A stretch of 64,000 nt of DNA from GWF2-33-9 sp964500435 (GCA_964500435.1 CAZCNL010000007.1:1-64000), one strand, 5' to 3'. Shown: positions 1 to 9,305, counted from the stretch's first letter. A program made the numbers and translations. Notes: generated from the letters alone by a model not told the origin.

Positions 1-91
1 TTAACAAATTCTTTATATATATAACAAGTAAACAGCAAAAAAATTACACTTTTGAAAAAAAAAATTTTTCTATCGTCTTGAAAATAAAAAA

Positions 92-118
92 ATGCCAAAT
101 ACATCTGTGTATTTGGCA
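92..118 (-). terminator. Intrinsic terminator after fmdB-like gene
   Basis: An 11-bp perfect stem (93-103 with 108-118, arm TGCCAAATACA) closes on a four-base TCTG loop. Read on the minus strand it is followed by a run of seven T (92-86). It lies 28 bp past the stop of the minus-strand fmdB-like gene and would end the trpS-fmdB transcript. Confidence 0.8.
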
Positions 119-145
119 CTTTTAATTTCCTTCTCAGATTGTTTT

Positions 146-505
146 TTACTTACTTGTCTCTACTTTTGTATTAGTTGCTTTTGATGCTGTACTATCATTT
201 TTTGAATTATTATTTGAATTTTTAGTTGTATTTAATGCTTCTGAGTTTGAATTTCCATTAGAATGCCCATTAGTTGAAGGGGCAGAAGATACAGATTTAT
301 TTTTTGCATAATCAGTTAAATAAAAGCCAGAGCCTTTAAATACAAGTCCTATATTTTTGCTAATGATTCGTGTTACTAAACCTTTTTGATGTCCGTGCTG
401 TTCACAAATTTCGTCGGGACATTCTTTGAGAGGTTCATCATTGATACTTTGCTTGTAGTCAAATTCTTTGCCACAAACTTGGCATTTATATGTGTATATT
501 GGCAT
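146..505 (-). CDS. FmdB family zinc-ribbon protein
   Basis: The protein has 119 residues. It starts MPIYTYKC, the classic FmdB/CxxC-type regulatory zinc-ribbon opening, with cysteine pairs at C8xxC11 and at C29/C34. The family motif GSGFYLTDY follows near residues 58-66. The last third is a low-complexity Ser/Asn/Thr tail of the kind many FmdB homologues carry. FmdB proteins are small putative regulators of unsettled function; no target can be inferred here. It follows trpS by about 10 bp on the same strand, so the two are probably co-transcribed, and a strong terminator lies just downstream. Family assignment is secure; the role is not. Confidence 0.85.
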   Translation of the reverse strand: MPIYTYKCQVCGKEFDYKQSINDEPLKECPDEICEQHGHQKGLVTRIISKNIGLVFKGSGFYLTDYAKNKSVSSAPSTNGHSNGNSNSEALNTTKNSNNNSKNDSTASKATNTKVETSK

Positions 506-514
506 AATTCCAAC

Positions 515-1519
515 CTAAAATCTAATAAAACCTACTTTTTTATAAACCTTATCGAGTGTTCGATACGCAACTTTATGAGCTTCTTCAGCTCCGAATTTTA
601 ATATTTCTTCAAGACGTTTTTTATCATTCATTATTGTATTATATTTTTCTCTAACAGGAGCAACCCATTCTGCAACAGCCTTGCCAACTGCAAGTTTGAA
701 ATCACCGTACCCTTTGCCTTCAAACTCTTTTTCAATGTCTTCGAAAGATAAATTTGTTGCAAGATGATAAAGTGTCATCAAATTCGAAACGCCTGGTTTT
801 AATTGTTCATCGAATCTAACTTCATTGCCACTATCTGTAACAGCTCGTTTAATTTTATTGATGATTGTTTCGTCTGACTCATTTAAAAATATACAGGCAT
901 TTTGATTTACGTCCGATTTGCTCATTTTGCTCGTTGGTACCTGCAAACTCATTATCCTCGCTCCTACTTTTGGTATGTATGGTTCGGGAATTTTAAATGT
1001 TTCGGAATAATGAAAATTGAAACGTTGTGCAAGATTGCGAGCCAATTCCAGATGTTGCTTTTGGTCTTCTCCAACTGGTACTGCATCCGCTTGATATAGT
1101 AAAATATCTGCTGCCATCAAAACCGGATAAGTAAATAAACCAGCATTTATATTATCGGGATTTCGTTCGCTTTTATCTTTAAATTGAGTCATTCTACTTA
1201 ATTCGCCAAATCCAGTTAATGTATTCAAAACCCAAGCTAATTGAGCGTGTTCGGGAACCTGTGATTGAATAAATAATATGCTTTTATCTGGATCGACACC
1301 AGCAGCAAGAAATAAAGCTGCTGTTTGAAGTGTACGCAATCTTAAATCAGCTGCAACTTGTTTAACCGTTATTGCATGCATATTTGCGATCATATAAAAT
1401 GAGCGAAAAGTATGTTGCAAATCTACCCAATTTTTTAAAGCTCCCGCTAAATGACCTATTGTCAGCACTCCAGATGGTTGAATCCCACTTAATATAATTG
1501 GTTGTTCTTTGAATTCCAT
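515..1519 (-). CDS. trpS: Tryptophan--tRNA ligase
   Basis: Class I aminoacyl-tRNA synthetase charging tRNA-Trp in the cytoplasm. From the ATG at 1519 it is 334 residues, the normal TrpS length. It begins near ILSGIQPSG, the typical TrpS opening. The HIGH-type motif is TIGHL (residues 20-24 from this start) and the KMSKS loop is intact (about 198-202). The frame extends ten codons further to a TTG at 1549, but that adds a non-conserved stretch, so I prefer the ATG. The gene sits directly upstream of the fmdB-like gene. Nothing odd is visible in it. Confidence 0.95.
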   Translation of the reverse strand: MEFKEQPIILSGIQPSGVLTIGHLAGALKNWVDLQHTFRSFYMIANMHAITVKQVAADLRLRTLQTAALFLAAGVDPDKSILFIQSQVPEHAQLAWVLNTLTGFGELSRMTQFKDKSERNPDNINAGLFTYPVLMAADILLYQADAVPVGEDQKQHLELARNLAQRFNFHYSETFKIPEPYIPKVGARIMSLQVPTSKMSKSDVNQNACIFLNESDETIINKIKRAVTDSGNEVRFDEQLKPGVSNLMTLYHLATNLSFEDIEKEFEGKGYGDFKLAVGKAVAEWVAPVREKYNTIMNDKKRLEEILKFGAEEAHKVAYRTLDKVYKKVGFIRF

Positions 1520-1681
1520 ATTTTCTTTAATTTGGTTTTCGAATAGCAAATTTTAACTAATTTACAATTTATTTAAGCCTAATTTGTTTATAATATTTTG
1601 AAAATATCAAAAATAAAAATTTATAGAAAACAAAATTACTAAAAGGTAAACTTAAATACATAAAAATTATTAAATTTTATA

Positions 1682-2542
1682 ATGGAACAACAAGATAAGA
1701 ATGAAATCCTTGGTAAAGAATACCATTGCCTCGATAAAGGCTTCGTTAGATTAATTGATATAATGGGTGATGACAGTTCAATTGTTCAAGCAGCACGTGT
1801 CAGTTACGGAAAAGGAACTAAATCAATTCGAGAGGACAGAGCATTAATCAGATATTTGATGAGACATTCGCATACTTCGCCTTTTGAAATGGTTGAGTTA
1901 AAGTTCCACGTTCGCTTGCCAATTTTTGTTGCAAGGCAATGGATACGCCATAGAACTGCCAATGTGAACGAATATAGTGGTCGTTACTCTGAAATGCCTG
2001 ACGATTTTTATATTCCAGAAAAATCACAAATTAGAACTCAAAGCGAAGTTAATAAACAAGGTCGCAGCGACGAAAAAATTGATGAAGCAACTGCTAATCA
2101 GGTTTTACATTCAATGGAAAAATTTCAAGAAGAAAGTTATAATGAATATAAAAATTATATTGAATTAGGTGTCGCTCGAGAAATTGCAAGAATTAATTTA
2201 CCTTTATCATCTTACACAGAATGGTATTGGAAAATTGATTTGCATAATTTATTTAGATTTTTGAAATTACGATTAGACCCACACGCACAATACGAAATCA
2301 GAGTCTATGCAGAAACTATTGCTTCGATTTTGAAACAAATTTTACCAATTTCATACGAAGCATTCGAAGATTATATTCTTAATTCTGTAACATTTTCATA
2401 TCCTGAGTTATCTTTAATGAAAGAACAATTTGCAAAGTTAAATTTTGATTTTGCCAATATCGAAAGTTCTTCTTTATCAAAAAGTGAAGTTATAGAATTA
2501 CAAAAAAAATTACAATTTATTTCAAATTTAAAGGAGTTTTAA
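1682..2542 (+). CDS. thyX: Flavin-dependent thymidylate synthase
   Basis: ThyX makes dTMP from dUMP using methylene-tetrahydrofolate and FAD/NADPH, replacing ThyA. The diagnostic RHRx7S motif is present (R89-H90-R91, then S99, followed by GRYSEM). At 286 residues it is a little longer than the shortest ThyX proteins; a Lys/Ser-rich C-terminal tail accounts for some of this. The start is an ATG behind an AT-rich leader with no clear Shine-Dalgarno. The LolA-like gene starts 2 bp after its stop, and that gene's GGAG ribosome site lies inside the end of thyX, so the two are translationally linked. Confidence 0.95.
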   Translation: MEQQDKNEILGKEYHCLDKGFVRLIDIMGDDSSIVQAARVSYGKGTKSIREDRALIRYLMRHSHTSPFEMVELKFHVRLPIFVARQWIRHRTANVNEYSGRYSEMPDDFYIPEKSQIRTQSEVNKQGRSDEKIDEATANQVLHSMEKFQEESYNEYKNYIELGVAREIARINLPLSSYTEWYWKIDLHNLFRFLKLRLDPHAQYEIRVYAETIASILKQILPISYEAFEDYILNSVTFSYPELSLMKEQFAKLNFDFANIESSSLSKSEVIELQKKLQFISNLKEF

Positions 2543-2543
2543 A

Positions 2544-3272
2544 ATGAAACACATCACATTAAGTATTGTTGCCTTGTTTGCTTTGTTTAGCTTTTCTTTT
2601 TCTCAAGAAATTACAGCAGATGAAATTTTAAAGAAATACTTCGAACATACCGGATTAGATAAATACAACACTATAAAATCTTTTGAAATAGAAGGCGAAA
2701 CTCAAATTTTTGGTGATGTTTACCCCTTTAGATTGCAATATAAAGCTCCTAATTTTTATCGTTGGAAAGAAAGATACCGAACTCAAACTGTGTATAAAAT
2801 TATTAACGGAACTGACACTAAAGTCCGAAATATCGAAAAAATTGTCGATTTAGGACAATTTGAGCAAGATATTATTCGAAATGTGATTAATTATATGGAA
2901 GGCTTTTTAGCAAACTATAAAACTAATAATTTCAAAGTTGAATATGATGGAATAGACAAATACAGAGATATTCCAGTTTATATTTTAAAAATTACTACTC
3001 CAACAGAAAAAACTTTTAAATTATACCTTGACCAAAAAACTTTTGACATAAGATATTCAAATGGAAATCCTTTTGTTTTAGCGGACATTGGCGCTATACG
3101 CTTTGACGATTACACGCAAGTTGATGGTTTTTCTTTCCCGAGACGAACTCAAATTGAAAATGAACAATTCCCTGTTATTACAAGGATTTACTCAATAAAA
3201 TTGAATTTAGATTTTCCTAATTCATTTTTTATTGTTGATTCACCTGATAACAAGGTTGTAGCAGACCAATAA
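2544..3272 (+). CDS. LolA-like secreted protein
   Basis: The 242-residue product has an N-terminal signal peptide (hydrophobic residues 5-18, likely cleavage after FSFS-Q). The mature part resembles the outer-membrane lipoprotein-sorting (LolA/LppX-type) fold: a helix with YFEHTGLDKYNTIKS, then alternating beta strands on lipid-exposed sheets such as FRLQYKAPNFYRWKE and YLDQKTFDIRYSNG. Proteins of this type are common in Bacteroidetes and Chlorobi and are presumed to bind lipid in the periplasm. AAGGAG lies about 7 bp before the ATG. Family assignment rests on pattern rather than a catalytic motif. Confidence 0.65.
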   Translation: MKHITLSIVALFALFSFSFSQEITADEILKKYFEHTGLDKYNTIKSFEIEGETQIFGDVYPFRLQYKAPNFYRWKERYRTQTVYKIINGTDTKVRNIEKIVDLGQFEQDIIRNVINYMEGFLANYKTNNFKVEYDGIDKYRDIPVYILKITTPTEKTFKLYLDQKTFDIRYSNGNPFVLADIGAIRFDDYTQVDGFSFPRRTQIENEQFPVITRIYSIKLNLDFPNSFFIVDSPDNKVVADQ

Positions 3273-3315
3273 ATTTAATTAGTGTTTAAAAATTGAAAAA
3301 AATTAGAGGTACAAT

Positions 3316-5106
3316 ATGATAATTGATGTCGTTATGCCCAAAATGGGAGAATCACTCCAAGAAGGCACAATCATTCGTTGGACAAAGAAAATTGGCGATC
3401 GAATTGAGCGAGATGAAACGATTCTTGAAATTTCAACTGATAAAGTTGATACTGAAGTTCCAGCTCCAGCAGCAGGTATTTTAAAATCCATTTTATACAA
3501 TGAAAACGATACTGTTGAAGTTGGAAAAAAAATAGCTGAAATAGAAACTGACCTCGATGCAACAATTACATCTTCAACAACACCAGCAACTAACAAAGCT
3601 GAAAATGTCGAATTAAAAAATGAAGAACCTAAAATAATTGCTGAATCTTCTAAAATTGAAACTACACCACAACCAAACACTGTCGCCGTTTCAGGGTCGC
3701 TCACGGATGTAGTTATGCCAAAAATGGGAGAATCGCTTCAAGAAGGTACAATAATTCGATGGACAAAGAAAGTTGGCGATAAAGTTGAACGTGATGAAAC
3801 GATTCTTGAAATTTCAACTGATAAAGTGGACACTGAAGTCCCCTCACCAGTTAGTGGAATTATGGCTGAAATCCTTTATCAAGAGCAAGATACTGTCGAA
3901 GTTGGTAAAGTTATAGCTCGTATTGCAACCGAAGGTGGTGCAGTCTTTGCTCCACAACCTACACAAACAGAATCAATATCTGTTGCTGCATCAACAAATA
4001 AACCTGTTGAAGATAGCAAGCCTTTTGTTACCCAATCAACTTCAAGTACAGTTACCAATGTCGTTGGGAAAACTTATGATATTCCAGTTCGTGATGGAGA
4101 AAGATTTTACTCACCGTTAGTACGTGAAATCGCCAATCAAAATAAAGTTTCACTCGAAGAATTGAGAATTATTCCAGGAACTGGCACTGATGGACGAGTT
4201 ACGAAAGAGGACATTTTAAAATATATTTCTTCCAGAGGAAGCAATATTCAACAAACAATTGTCCAACAAGTTCCAGTACAGGAAAGCAAAGCGACAGTAC
4301 CATATTCTCAACCACAAACACCAACTCCTTCTATATCTGCACCTGTTGAATATGCTTCAAGCGAGGATGTCAATCCAATATTCAAAGCAGCAGGCGAATT
4401 TGAAGTTATTAAAATGGACAGAGTAAGGCAACTTATTTCTGAACATATGACGAGAAGTAAAATGACTTCAGCTCATGTTACAAGTGTTGCCGAGGCTGAT
4501 GTAACTGAAATAGTTAAATTTAGAGAAAAATATAAAGATGAATTTTTCAAAAAATATGGTTTTAAATTAACTTATACACCATTTTTTGCTGTTGCTGCTG
4601 TAGAAGGAATTAGACAATTCCCAAATGTAAATGTAGGTGTTGATGGAAATAGAATTATTAAATTTAAACATATTAATTTAAGTATTGCCACAGCTCTTGA
4701 TGACGGTAATTTAATAGTTCCTGTAATTAAAAATGCTGAACAATTAAATTTGGTTGGTATAGCAAGTCAAATTTATGATTTATCAACAAGAGCAAGAAAC
4801 AAAAAATTAAACCCTGATGATATTCAAGGTGGCACTTTTTCAGTTACAAATGTGGGAACTTTTGGAACATTGTTCGGAACTCCGGTCATAAATCAACCTC
4901 AAACAGCAATTATGGGAATTGGCGCTATTCAAAAACGTCCCGTGGTTAAAGAAATTATGGGCAATGACTTGATATTACCACGTCATATGGCATACGTGTC
5001 GTTAACATATGACCACCGTGTTATTGATGGTATGCTTGCAGGACAGTGCTTGGCAGCTATTTGCAACGCACTTGAAGCAATGAATGAAGAAGTTTTAAAA
5101 TTCTAA
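3316..5106 (+). CDS. Dihydrolipoamide acyltransferase (E2) with two lipoyl domains
   Basis: E2 core of a 2-oxoacid dehydrogenase complex, moving acyl groups from lipoyl-lysine to CoA. It has 596 residues. Two lipoyl domains (about 1-75 and 130-205) carry the lipoylated lysine in STDKVDTEVP (K43 and K170). A peripheral E3-binding domain spans about 264-302 (YSPLVREIA..GRVTKEDI). The catalytic domain (about 365-596) ends with the active-site motif DHRVIDG at 566-572. The two lipoyl coding stretches are still very similar in DNA, about 381 bp apart. No E1 or E3 gene is adjacent, so the substrate (pyruvate, branched-chain or 2-oxoglutarate) is open; it may supply lipoyl arms to the fused dehydrogenase at 13.1-16.7 kb. 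GAGG precedes the ATG. Confidence 0.92.
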   Translation: MIIDVVMPKMGESLQEGTIIRWTKKIGDRIERDETILEISTDKVDTEVPAPAAGILKSILYNENDTVEVGKKIAEIETDLDATITSSTTPATNKAENVELKNEEPKIIAESSKIETTPQPNTVAVSGSLTDVVMPKMGESLQEGTIIRWTKKVGDKVERDETILEISTDKVDTEVPSPVSGIMAEILYQEQDTVEVGKVIARIATEGGAVFAPQPTQTESISVAASTNKPVEDSKPFVTQSTSSTVTNVVGKTYDIPVRDGERFYSPLVREIANQNKVSLEELRIIPGTGTDGRVTKEDILKYISSRGSNIQQTIVQQVPVQESKATVPYSQPQTPTPSISAPVEYASSEDVNPIFKAAGEFEVIKMDRVRQLISEHMTRSKMTSAHVTSVAEADVTEIVKFREKYKDEFFKKYGFKLTYTPFFAVAAVEGIRQFPNVNVGVDGNRIIKFKHINLSIATALDDGNLIVPVIKNAEQLNLVGIASQIYDLSTRARNKKLNPDDIQGGTFSVTNVGTFGTLFGTPVINQPQTAIMGIGAIQKRPVVKEIMGNDLILPRHMAYVSLTYDHRVIDGMLAGQCLAAICNALEAMNEEVLKF

Positions 5107-5130
5107 TCAATTAATTCAATTAAGTAAAAA

Positions 5131-5157
5131 AGCAGCCCACAAGGCTGCTTTTTTTTT
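5131..5157 (+). terminator. Intrinsic terminator after E2 gene
   Basis: A 7-bp GC-rich stem AGCAGCC/GGCTGCT (5131-5137 with 5143-5149), loop CACAA, is followed by nine T. An A-run precedes the stem, so it can also work on the minus strand for the convergent operon ending at 5190. Confidence 0.9.
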
Positions 5158-5189
5158 AAATGCTGTTTTTGCTTATGCTTAATAAAAAA

Positions 5190-5585
5190 TTATTTTTTCT
5201 TTGATGATTCTACAACGGCATCAACAAATCTTTTATAAATTATTGCATTTTGTCCTGAAAGAACAGCTCTATCCATAAAAGCAAGAGTATTTTGTGCAAT
5301 ATTTAAAGGTAACTTGATTTCGACGCTATCAGATGCCTTTTTGCCTTGTGAATTCAAATCTTGCAAAATTTTTGTAATTGCTTGGTCAACTTGCAAGAAA
5401 GCATCAACTTCACTTCCTTTAATTTCAACTGTTTTTAGAGTTTGACTAACAAAAACTAAATCTCCGATAACCACTTTGGGTGAAAGTATAGGAACATCTT
5501 TTTGTTGATTTTGTAAATTTTGCTGAGAAAAAGCAAGAAAAGGAACAAAGATTAGTGCGAATAAAAATAATGATTTTTTCATCAT
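5190..5585 (-). CDS. Small secreted protein of unknown function
   Basis: The product has 131 residues and a clear signal peptide (MMKKSLFLFALIFVPFLAFS, cleavage likely before QQN). The mature part has no cysteine and no motif I recognise; it reads as short strands followed by amphipathic helices and ends in Ser-Lys-Lys-Lys. It is the last gene of the NUDIX-parA-parB-thioesterase-PorV run, 16 bp after the PorV/PorQ-like gene, which suggests an envelope role. AGGA lies just before the tandem ATG codons; either may be the start. Confidence 0.6.
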   Translation of the reverse strand: MMKKSLFLFALIFVPFLAFSQQNLQNQQKDVPILSPKVVIGDLVFVSQTLKTVEIKGSEVDAFLQVDQAITKILQDLNSQGKKASDSVEIKLPLNIAQNTLAFMDRAVLSGQNAIIYKRFVDAVVESSKKK

Positions 5586-5601
5586 AATAAATCCTTTTAA
5601 T

Positions 5602-6537
5602 TTATAAGTTTAATAAAACAGAAAATCGATGTAAATTAACGGCATCATTATATATTGAAACACCGTAATCAAAATTAAAAGATTCGGTTTTTATACCTAA
5701 TCCAGCCGAAAAACCTGATAAACCTTTATCTATGTCATTAGTCAAAACAGTTCGGATATGATTATCAAATCCAACTCTTAAATCAACATATTGCCCGATA
5801 TAAATTTCACCACCGATTGAGATATTTTTGAATTTTTCGCCGAAAGTGTTCGTTTTATCCGCAAGATGATTGAAAGATGCATTGAACAATAAAGGTAGTC
5901 CTTTTAAATGATGATTAAAACCAATTCGAACATCGAGCGGTAGATCTTCTGATTTTCCATCAAATGATGAAAGCTGGAACCCAGCATTTAAAATCGACAA
6001 ACCTAAATTTGTTCTATTATCTTGTAATTTATAGAATAATCCGAAATCCATTGCCAAGGCCGTAGACGAATATTTTTCGATATTGGAATAAATATATTTT
6101 AATCCTATACCGTAATAAAAATTACTATCTAAAATATTGGAATAATTTGCCGAAAGTGCTAAATCATTTGCCGAAAAATTACCAAAATTTGTACCTGATT
6201 TATCTAAATAATCAAATGTACCGTAATTAGTATAAATTGCATTAACTGAAATTGTGCCATCTTCTAATTTGTATGGCAATATATAAGATACATTTCCCGA
6301 ATTAATGTCTAAAGCATGCTTAAAAAAAGTAAAAGAGAAATTATTTTTTACAACAGTTGACAAAGTAGCTGGATTAAAGAAAACGCCTTGCAAATCATTT
6401 TCAACGCACAGGTAAGTACCTGCTAAACCTGCAGCTCGTGCGTTCGACACATCTTGAAGAAAATTAAACACTGGCGTTGAATAAATCTTGCCCGATATAA
6501 CTATTGAAATTAAAAATATAAATATTATCTTTTTCAT
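5602..6537 (-). CDS. PorV/PorQ family outer-membrane barrel protein
   Basis: The 311-residue protein has a signal peptide (residues 1-20) and then the family hallmark DVSNARAAGLAGTY followed by VFFNPATL, as in PorV/PorQ and FadL-like barrels of Bacteroidetes. The rest alternates amphipathic beta strands and turns (e.g. FYYGIGLKYIYSN, NLGLSILNAGFQLS), consistent with a beta-barrel. In characterised Bacteroidetes PorV and PorQ belong to the type 9 secretion machinery; whether this copy does is not shown, as no other T9SS gene lies in the window. Its ATG overlaps the stop of the upstream thioesterase gene by one base, implying translational coupling. Confidence 0.8.
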   Translation of the reverse strand: MKKIIFIFLISIVISGKIYSTPVFNFLQDVSNARAAGLAGTYLCVENDLQGVFFNPATLSTVVKNNFSFTFFKHALDINSGNVSYILPYKLEDGTISVNAIYTNYGTFDYLDKSGTNFGNFSANDLALSANYSNILDSNFYYGIGLKYIYSNIEKYSSTALAMDFGLFYKLQDNRTNLGLSILNAGFQLSSFDGKSEDLPLDVRIGFNHHLKGLPLLFNASFNHLADKTNTFGEKFKNISIGGEIYIGQYVDLRVGFDNHIRTVLTNDIDKGLSGFSAGLGIKTESFNFDYGVSIYNDAVNLHRFSVLLNL

Positions 6538-6977
6538 TAACTAAAATGATTAATTTTAATTTGATTAATCCCTTCCATAAAAAACATTGGTGGACGAACT
6601 GCCTTTTTTGTTTCTATTTTCATAAATATATGAACAGTATATCCCGAAGCAATTAATTCATTATCTCTTAAAACGTTATATTTGAATTTTAATTTTGAAG
6701 TTATTGAATTTAATTCCAATAACGTTTCAATTTCGAGTAAATCATCGTAAACAGCTGCATTATGATATTTTACGTAAGCTTCGGTTAAAGGTAACTGATA
6801 ACCAGATTTTTCTAATTCAGAGTAAACTAAATTGTAATGTCGCATCAATTCAGTTCTTCCAATTTCAAAAAATTTCAAATAATTGCCATTATAAACAAAA
6901 CCCATCATATCTGTATCGGCATATCTTATGCGAATAGGATAACGATGTGTTATTACATAATTTTTTTCTTCTTCCAT
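6537..6977 (-). CDS. Acyl-CoA thioesterase, 4HBT hot-dog family
   Basis: The 146-residue single-domain hot-dog protein is of YbgC/FadM type. The conserved opening RIRYADTDMMGFVYNGNY carries the catalytic Asp (YADTD) and the family's MGxVYxxNY stretch, followed by FFEIGRTELMR. Members hydrolyse acyl-CoA thioesters in the cytoplasm; the chain-length preference cannot be read here. It is the fourth gene of the minus-strand run, 10 bp after parB, and its stop overlaps the next start (TAATG). Confidence 0.88.
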   Translation of the reverse strand: MEEEKNYVITHRYPIRIRYADTDMMGFVYNGNYLKFFEIGRTELMRHYNLVYSELEKSGYQLPLTEAYVKYHNAAVYDDLLEIETLLELNSITSKLKFKYNVLRDNELIASGYTVHIFMKIETKKAVRPPMFFMEGINQIKINHFS

Positions 6978-6987
6978 TTGATTAATT

Positions 6988-7935
6988 TTATTGTTTGACA
7001 GAAGATTGCATTTGTTCCATTAATTCTGTGATTCGCTCAAATTCATCTTTTGAGTAAAATTCTATTTCAATCACGCCACTATCTTCAGTTTTAGCTTTAA
7101 TTGTAACTTTCGTTCCCAATTTATACTGCAAATTTGTTTCTTTTTCTCGCAAAAAGATTTTTAAATTTTCTTGCAATTCATTTTTTTCTTTATTTTCAAT
7201 TGGGACAATTTTATTGTTTTCAAATTTCACTTTCCCCAATTGAAAATCTTTGACAATTCTTTCAACTTGACGAACAGACAGTCCTTTCGTAAGTATTTCT
7301 TTTTCGAGAGCAATAATATCACTTTTATTGCTTAATCCAAGTAAACTACGGGCATGACCAATAGTTATGAGGCCTACTCTTAAATCTTCTTGAACTTTTT
7401 CGGGTAATTTGAGTAAGCGGATTAAATTTGTGATTGTTGAACGTTCCTTTCCAACACGGTCAGCAACTTGCTCTTGTGTGTAATTGCATTCCTCAATTAG
7501 CCGCTGATAACCGCTTGCAAGTTCGATAGGATTTAGATCAACTCTTTGAACATTTTCAATAAGAGCCATTTCGAGCAATTTCACATCTTGGTCTAATTTA
7601 ATAATATATGCAGGGATTTTATGCAAGCCTGCAAGTTTGGACGCTCTTAATCTTCTTTCGCCCGAAATTAGCTCAAACGCATCATTTACTCTTCTGACAG
7701 TAATTGGTTGTAATAATCCATGTTTTTTAATAGAATCGCTTAACTCTTGCAATGCTGTTGCATCAAAATCCGTTCTTGGCTGATAAGGATTAATTATAAT
7801 GCTCGCTATTTCAATAAAATCAAAAAACTCTGAATTATTAACTAAACTTTCACCTGTTTGGGTGCGACCTTCTTGTGGAAGTAATGCCCCTAATCCTTTT
7901 CCCAATGCTAACTTATTTTTAACTGTTCCCATCAA
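6988..7935 (-). CDS. parB: Chromosome-partitioning protein ParB
   Basis: ParB/Spo0J binds parS sites near the origin, spreads on DNA as a CTP-dependent clamp and works with ParA in segregation. The protein has 315 residues. An N-terminal ParB/sulfiredoxin-like domain contains the CTP-binding GERRLRA motif, a helix-turn-helix domain includes YTQEQVADRVGKERSTITN, and the C-terminal dimerisation domain (about 255-315) is preceded by a charged linker. It follows parA by 11 bp. I found no convincing parS site in the window, although I could not search exhaustively. Confidence 0.95.
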   Translation of the reverse strand: MMGTVKNKLALGKGLGALLPQEGRTQTGESLVNNSEFFDFIEIASIIINPYQPRTDFDATALQELSDSIKKHGLLQPITVRRVNDAFELISGERRLRASKLAGLHKIPAYIIKLDQDVKLLEMALIENVQRVDLNPIELASGYQRLIEECNYTQEQVADRVGKERSTITNLIRLLKLPEKVQEDLRVGLITIGHARSLLGLSNKSDIIALEKEILTKGLSVRQVERIVKDFQLGKVKFENNKIVPIENKEKNELQENLKIFLREKETNLQYKLGTKVTIKAKTEDSGVIEIEFYSKDEFERITELMEQMQSSVKQ

Positions 7936-7946
7936 ACTTGATTTTT

Positions 7947-8732
7947 TTATCTATTAAATTTCAAATTTACTTTATTTTTTTGATAAATTTCGTTTGCAAG
8001 TGCTAAATAATTTTGTGCACCAGTGGACGTAGCATCGTATTCTATAACTGGCATATTGAAACTTGGAGCTTCCGCAAGCCTTACATTTCGTGAAATTACA
8101 GTTTTAAAAACTTTATCGTTAAAATGCTTTCGGACTTCATCAATCACCGAATTTGAAATACGTAAACGACTATCATACATTGTCATTAAAACGCCTTCTA
8201 TATCTAAATTTGGGTTAAAATTATATTTTACAAGGGAAATAGTATTAAGTAATTGCCCCAATCCTTCTAATGCATAATATTCGCACTGTACAGGAATTAA
8301 CACTGAATCTGCCGCACAAAGTCCATTGACAGTTAATAAGCCCAAAGATGGTGGCGAATCTATTATAATAAAAGCAAAATCGTCTTTTACTTGATTTAAC
8401 ACACTGCTCAATCGTGATTCTCTTCTTTCTTGATTCACTAATTCAATTTCTGCGCCAACTAAATTAATTGATGATGGTAAAATTGATAAATTAGGATATT
8501 TCGTTTGCAAAACCACATCTTTAAAATCAGCCTGTTCAACGAGCAGGTCATAAATTGTATTATCTAAACTTTTGATTTCAATTCCAAGTCCTGATGATGA
8601 ATTTGCCTGTGGGTCTATATCTACTAAAAGAATCGGTATTTCCATTACTCCGAGTGATGCAGACAAATTAATTGCAGTTGTTGTTTTTCCGACTCCGCCT
8701 TTTTGATTAGCAATTGTTATTATTTTACCCAT
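7947..8732 (-). CDS. parA: Chromosome-partitioning ATPase ParA (Soj type)
   Basis: The product is 261 residues, a chromosomal Soj-length ParA without an N-terminal DNA-binding domain. The deviant Walker A motif KGGVGKTTTA lies near residues 10-19, the switch region is DIDPQANSSSGLG, and Walker B is in FIIIDSPPSLG. It forms an ATP-dependent nucleoid-bound dimer that moves ParB-parS complexes. It starts 3 bp after the NUDIX gene stop and is followed by parB. parAB usually lies near oriC, but no dnaA, gidA or rsmG is seen here. Confidence 0.95.
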   Translation of the reverse strand: MGKIITIANQKGGVGKTTTAINLSASLGVMEIPILLVDIDPQANSSSGLGIEIKSLDNTIYDLLVEQADFKDVVLQTKYPNLSILPSSINLVGAEIELVNQERRESRLSSVLNQVKDDFAFIIIDSPPSLGLLTVNGLCAADSVLIPVQCEYYALEGLGQLLNTISLVKYNFNPNLDIEGVLMTMYDSRLRISNSVIDEVRKHFNDKVFKTVISRNVRLAEAPSFNMPVIEYDATSTGAQNYLALANEIYQKNKVNLKFNR

Positions 8733-8735
8733 ATT

Positions 8736-9305
8736 TTAAAAGCCATATTTAAGAAAAAATTGAAAAAATGCTGTTAATATAATTGAGTGGTTTATTGTTC
8801 CATCTTTTATCATTTGTTTTACTTTGTCTATTGGTGTAGGAAGAACATTCACTTCTTCGTTTAAATCGAAATTTTGTTCATAATTTTTCTTAACATTAAA
8901 CCAAGCAAAAGAAAAACATTGATTATTTAAAAAAGCAGGATTGGGGTAATTCATCCCAATAGGAATAAGCTTAGCATCCGATGAATATCCAGTTTCTTCG
9001 ATGCATTCTCGTCGGGCAGCTTCAATTGGCAATTCGTCGCTTTCTATTAATCCGCCAGGAATTTCAATTGTGATTTTGTCTATTCCTTGTCTATATTGTT
9101 CTATCAATAATATTTCATTATTCTCGGTAATCGGTATTATATTTGCCCAATTTTTCGAATTTAAAATTGTAAATTCAGCAGAACGTTCCCATTTTGGATG
9201 TCGTCTGATTACTTTTTCAGCTTTAAATATATGTAAATCAATGATTTCTGTTTTTTTAATTGTTTCCCACTTGGGTATCATTTGTAACTTCTTATAAAAA
9301 TTCAA
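8736..9305 (-). CDS. NUDIX hydrolase, ADP-ribose pyrophosphatase type
   Basis: The protein has 189 residues with an intact Nudix box: G followed by ESDELPIEAARRECIEETGY, fitting GX5EX7REUXEEXGU. The upstream IPGGLI and the R-Q-Y-R-Q-G-I stretch are typical of the ADP-ribose/NudF-like group, which cleaves ADP-ribose to AMP and ribose phosphate. It is the first gene of the six-gene minus-strand run that continues into parA. Exact substrate is uncertain. Confidence 0.85.
   Translation of the reverse strand: MNFYKKLQMIPKWETIKKTEIIDLHIFKAEKVIRRHPKWERSAEFTILNSKNWANIIPITENNEILLIEQYRQGIDKITIEIPGGLIESDELPIEAARRECIEETGYSSDAKLIPIGMNYPNPAFLNNQCFSFAWFNVKKNYEQNFDLNEEVNVLPTPIDKVKQMIKDGTINHSIILTAFFQFFLKYGF

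Noticed and set aside
3303..3704. Antisense frame over the E2 lipoyl region
   Set aside because: Opposite-frame mirror of a strongly conserved gene; low-complexity Ser/Ile/Val protein.
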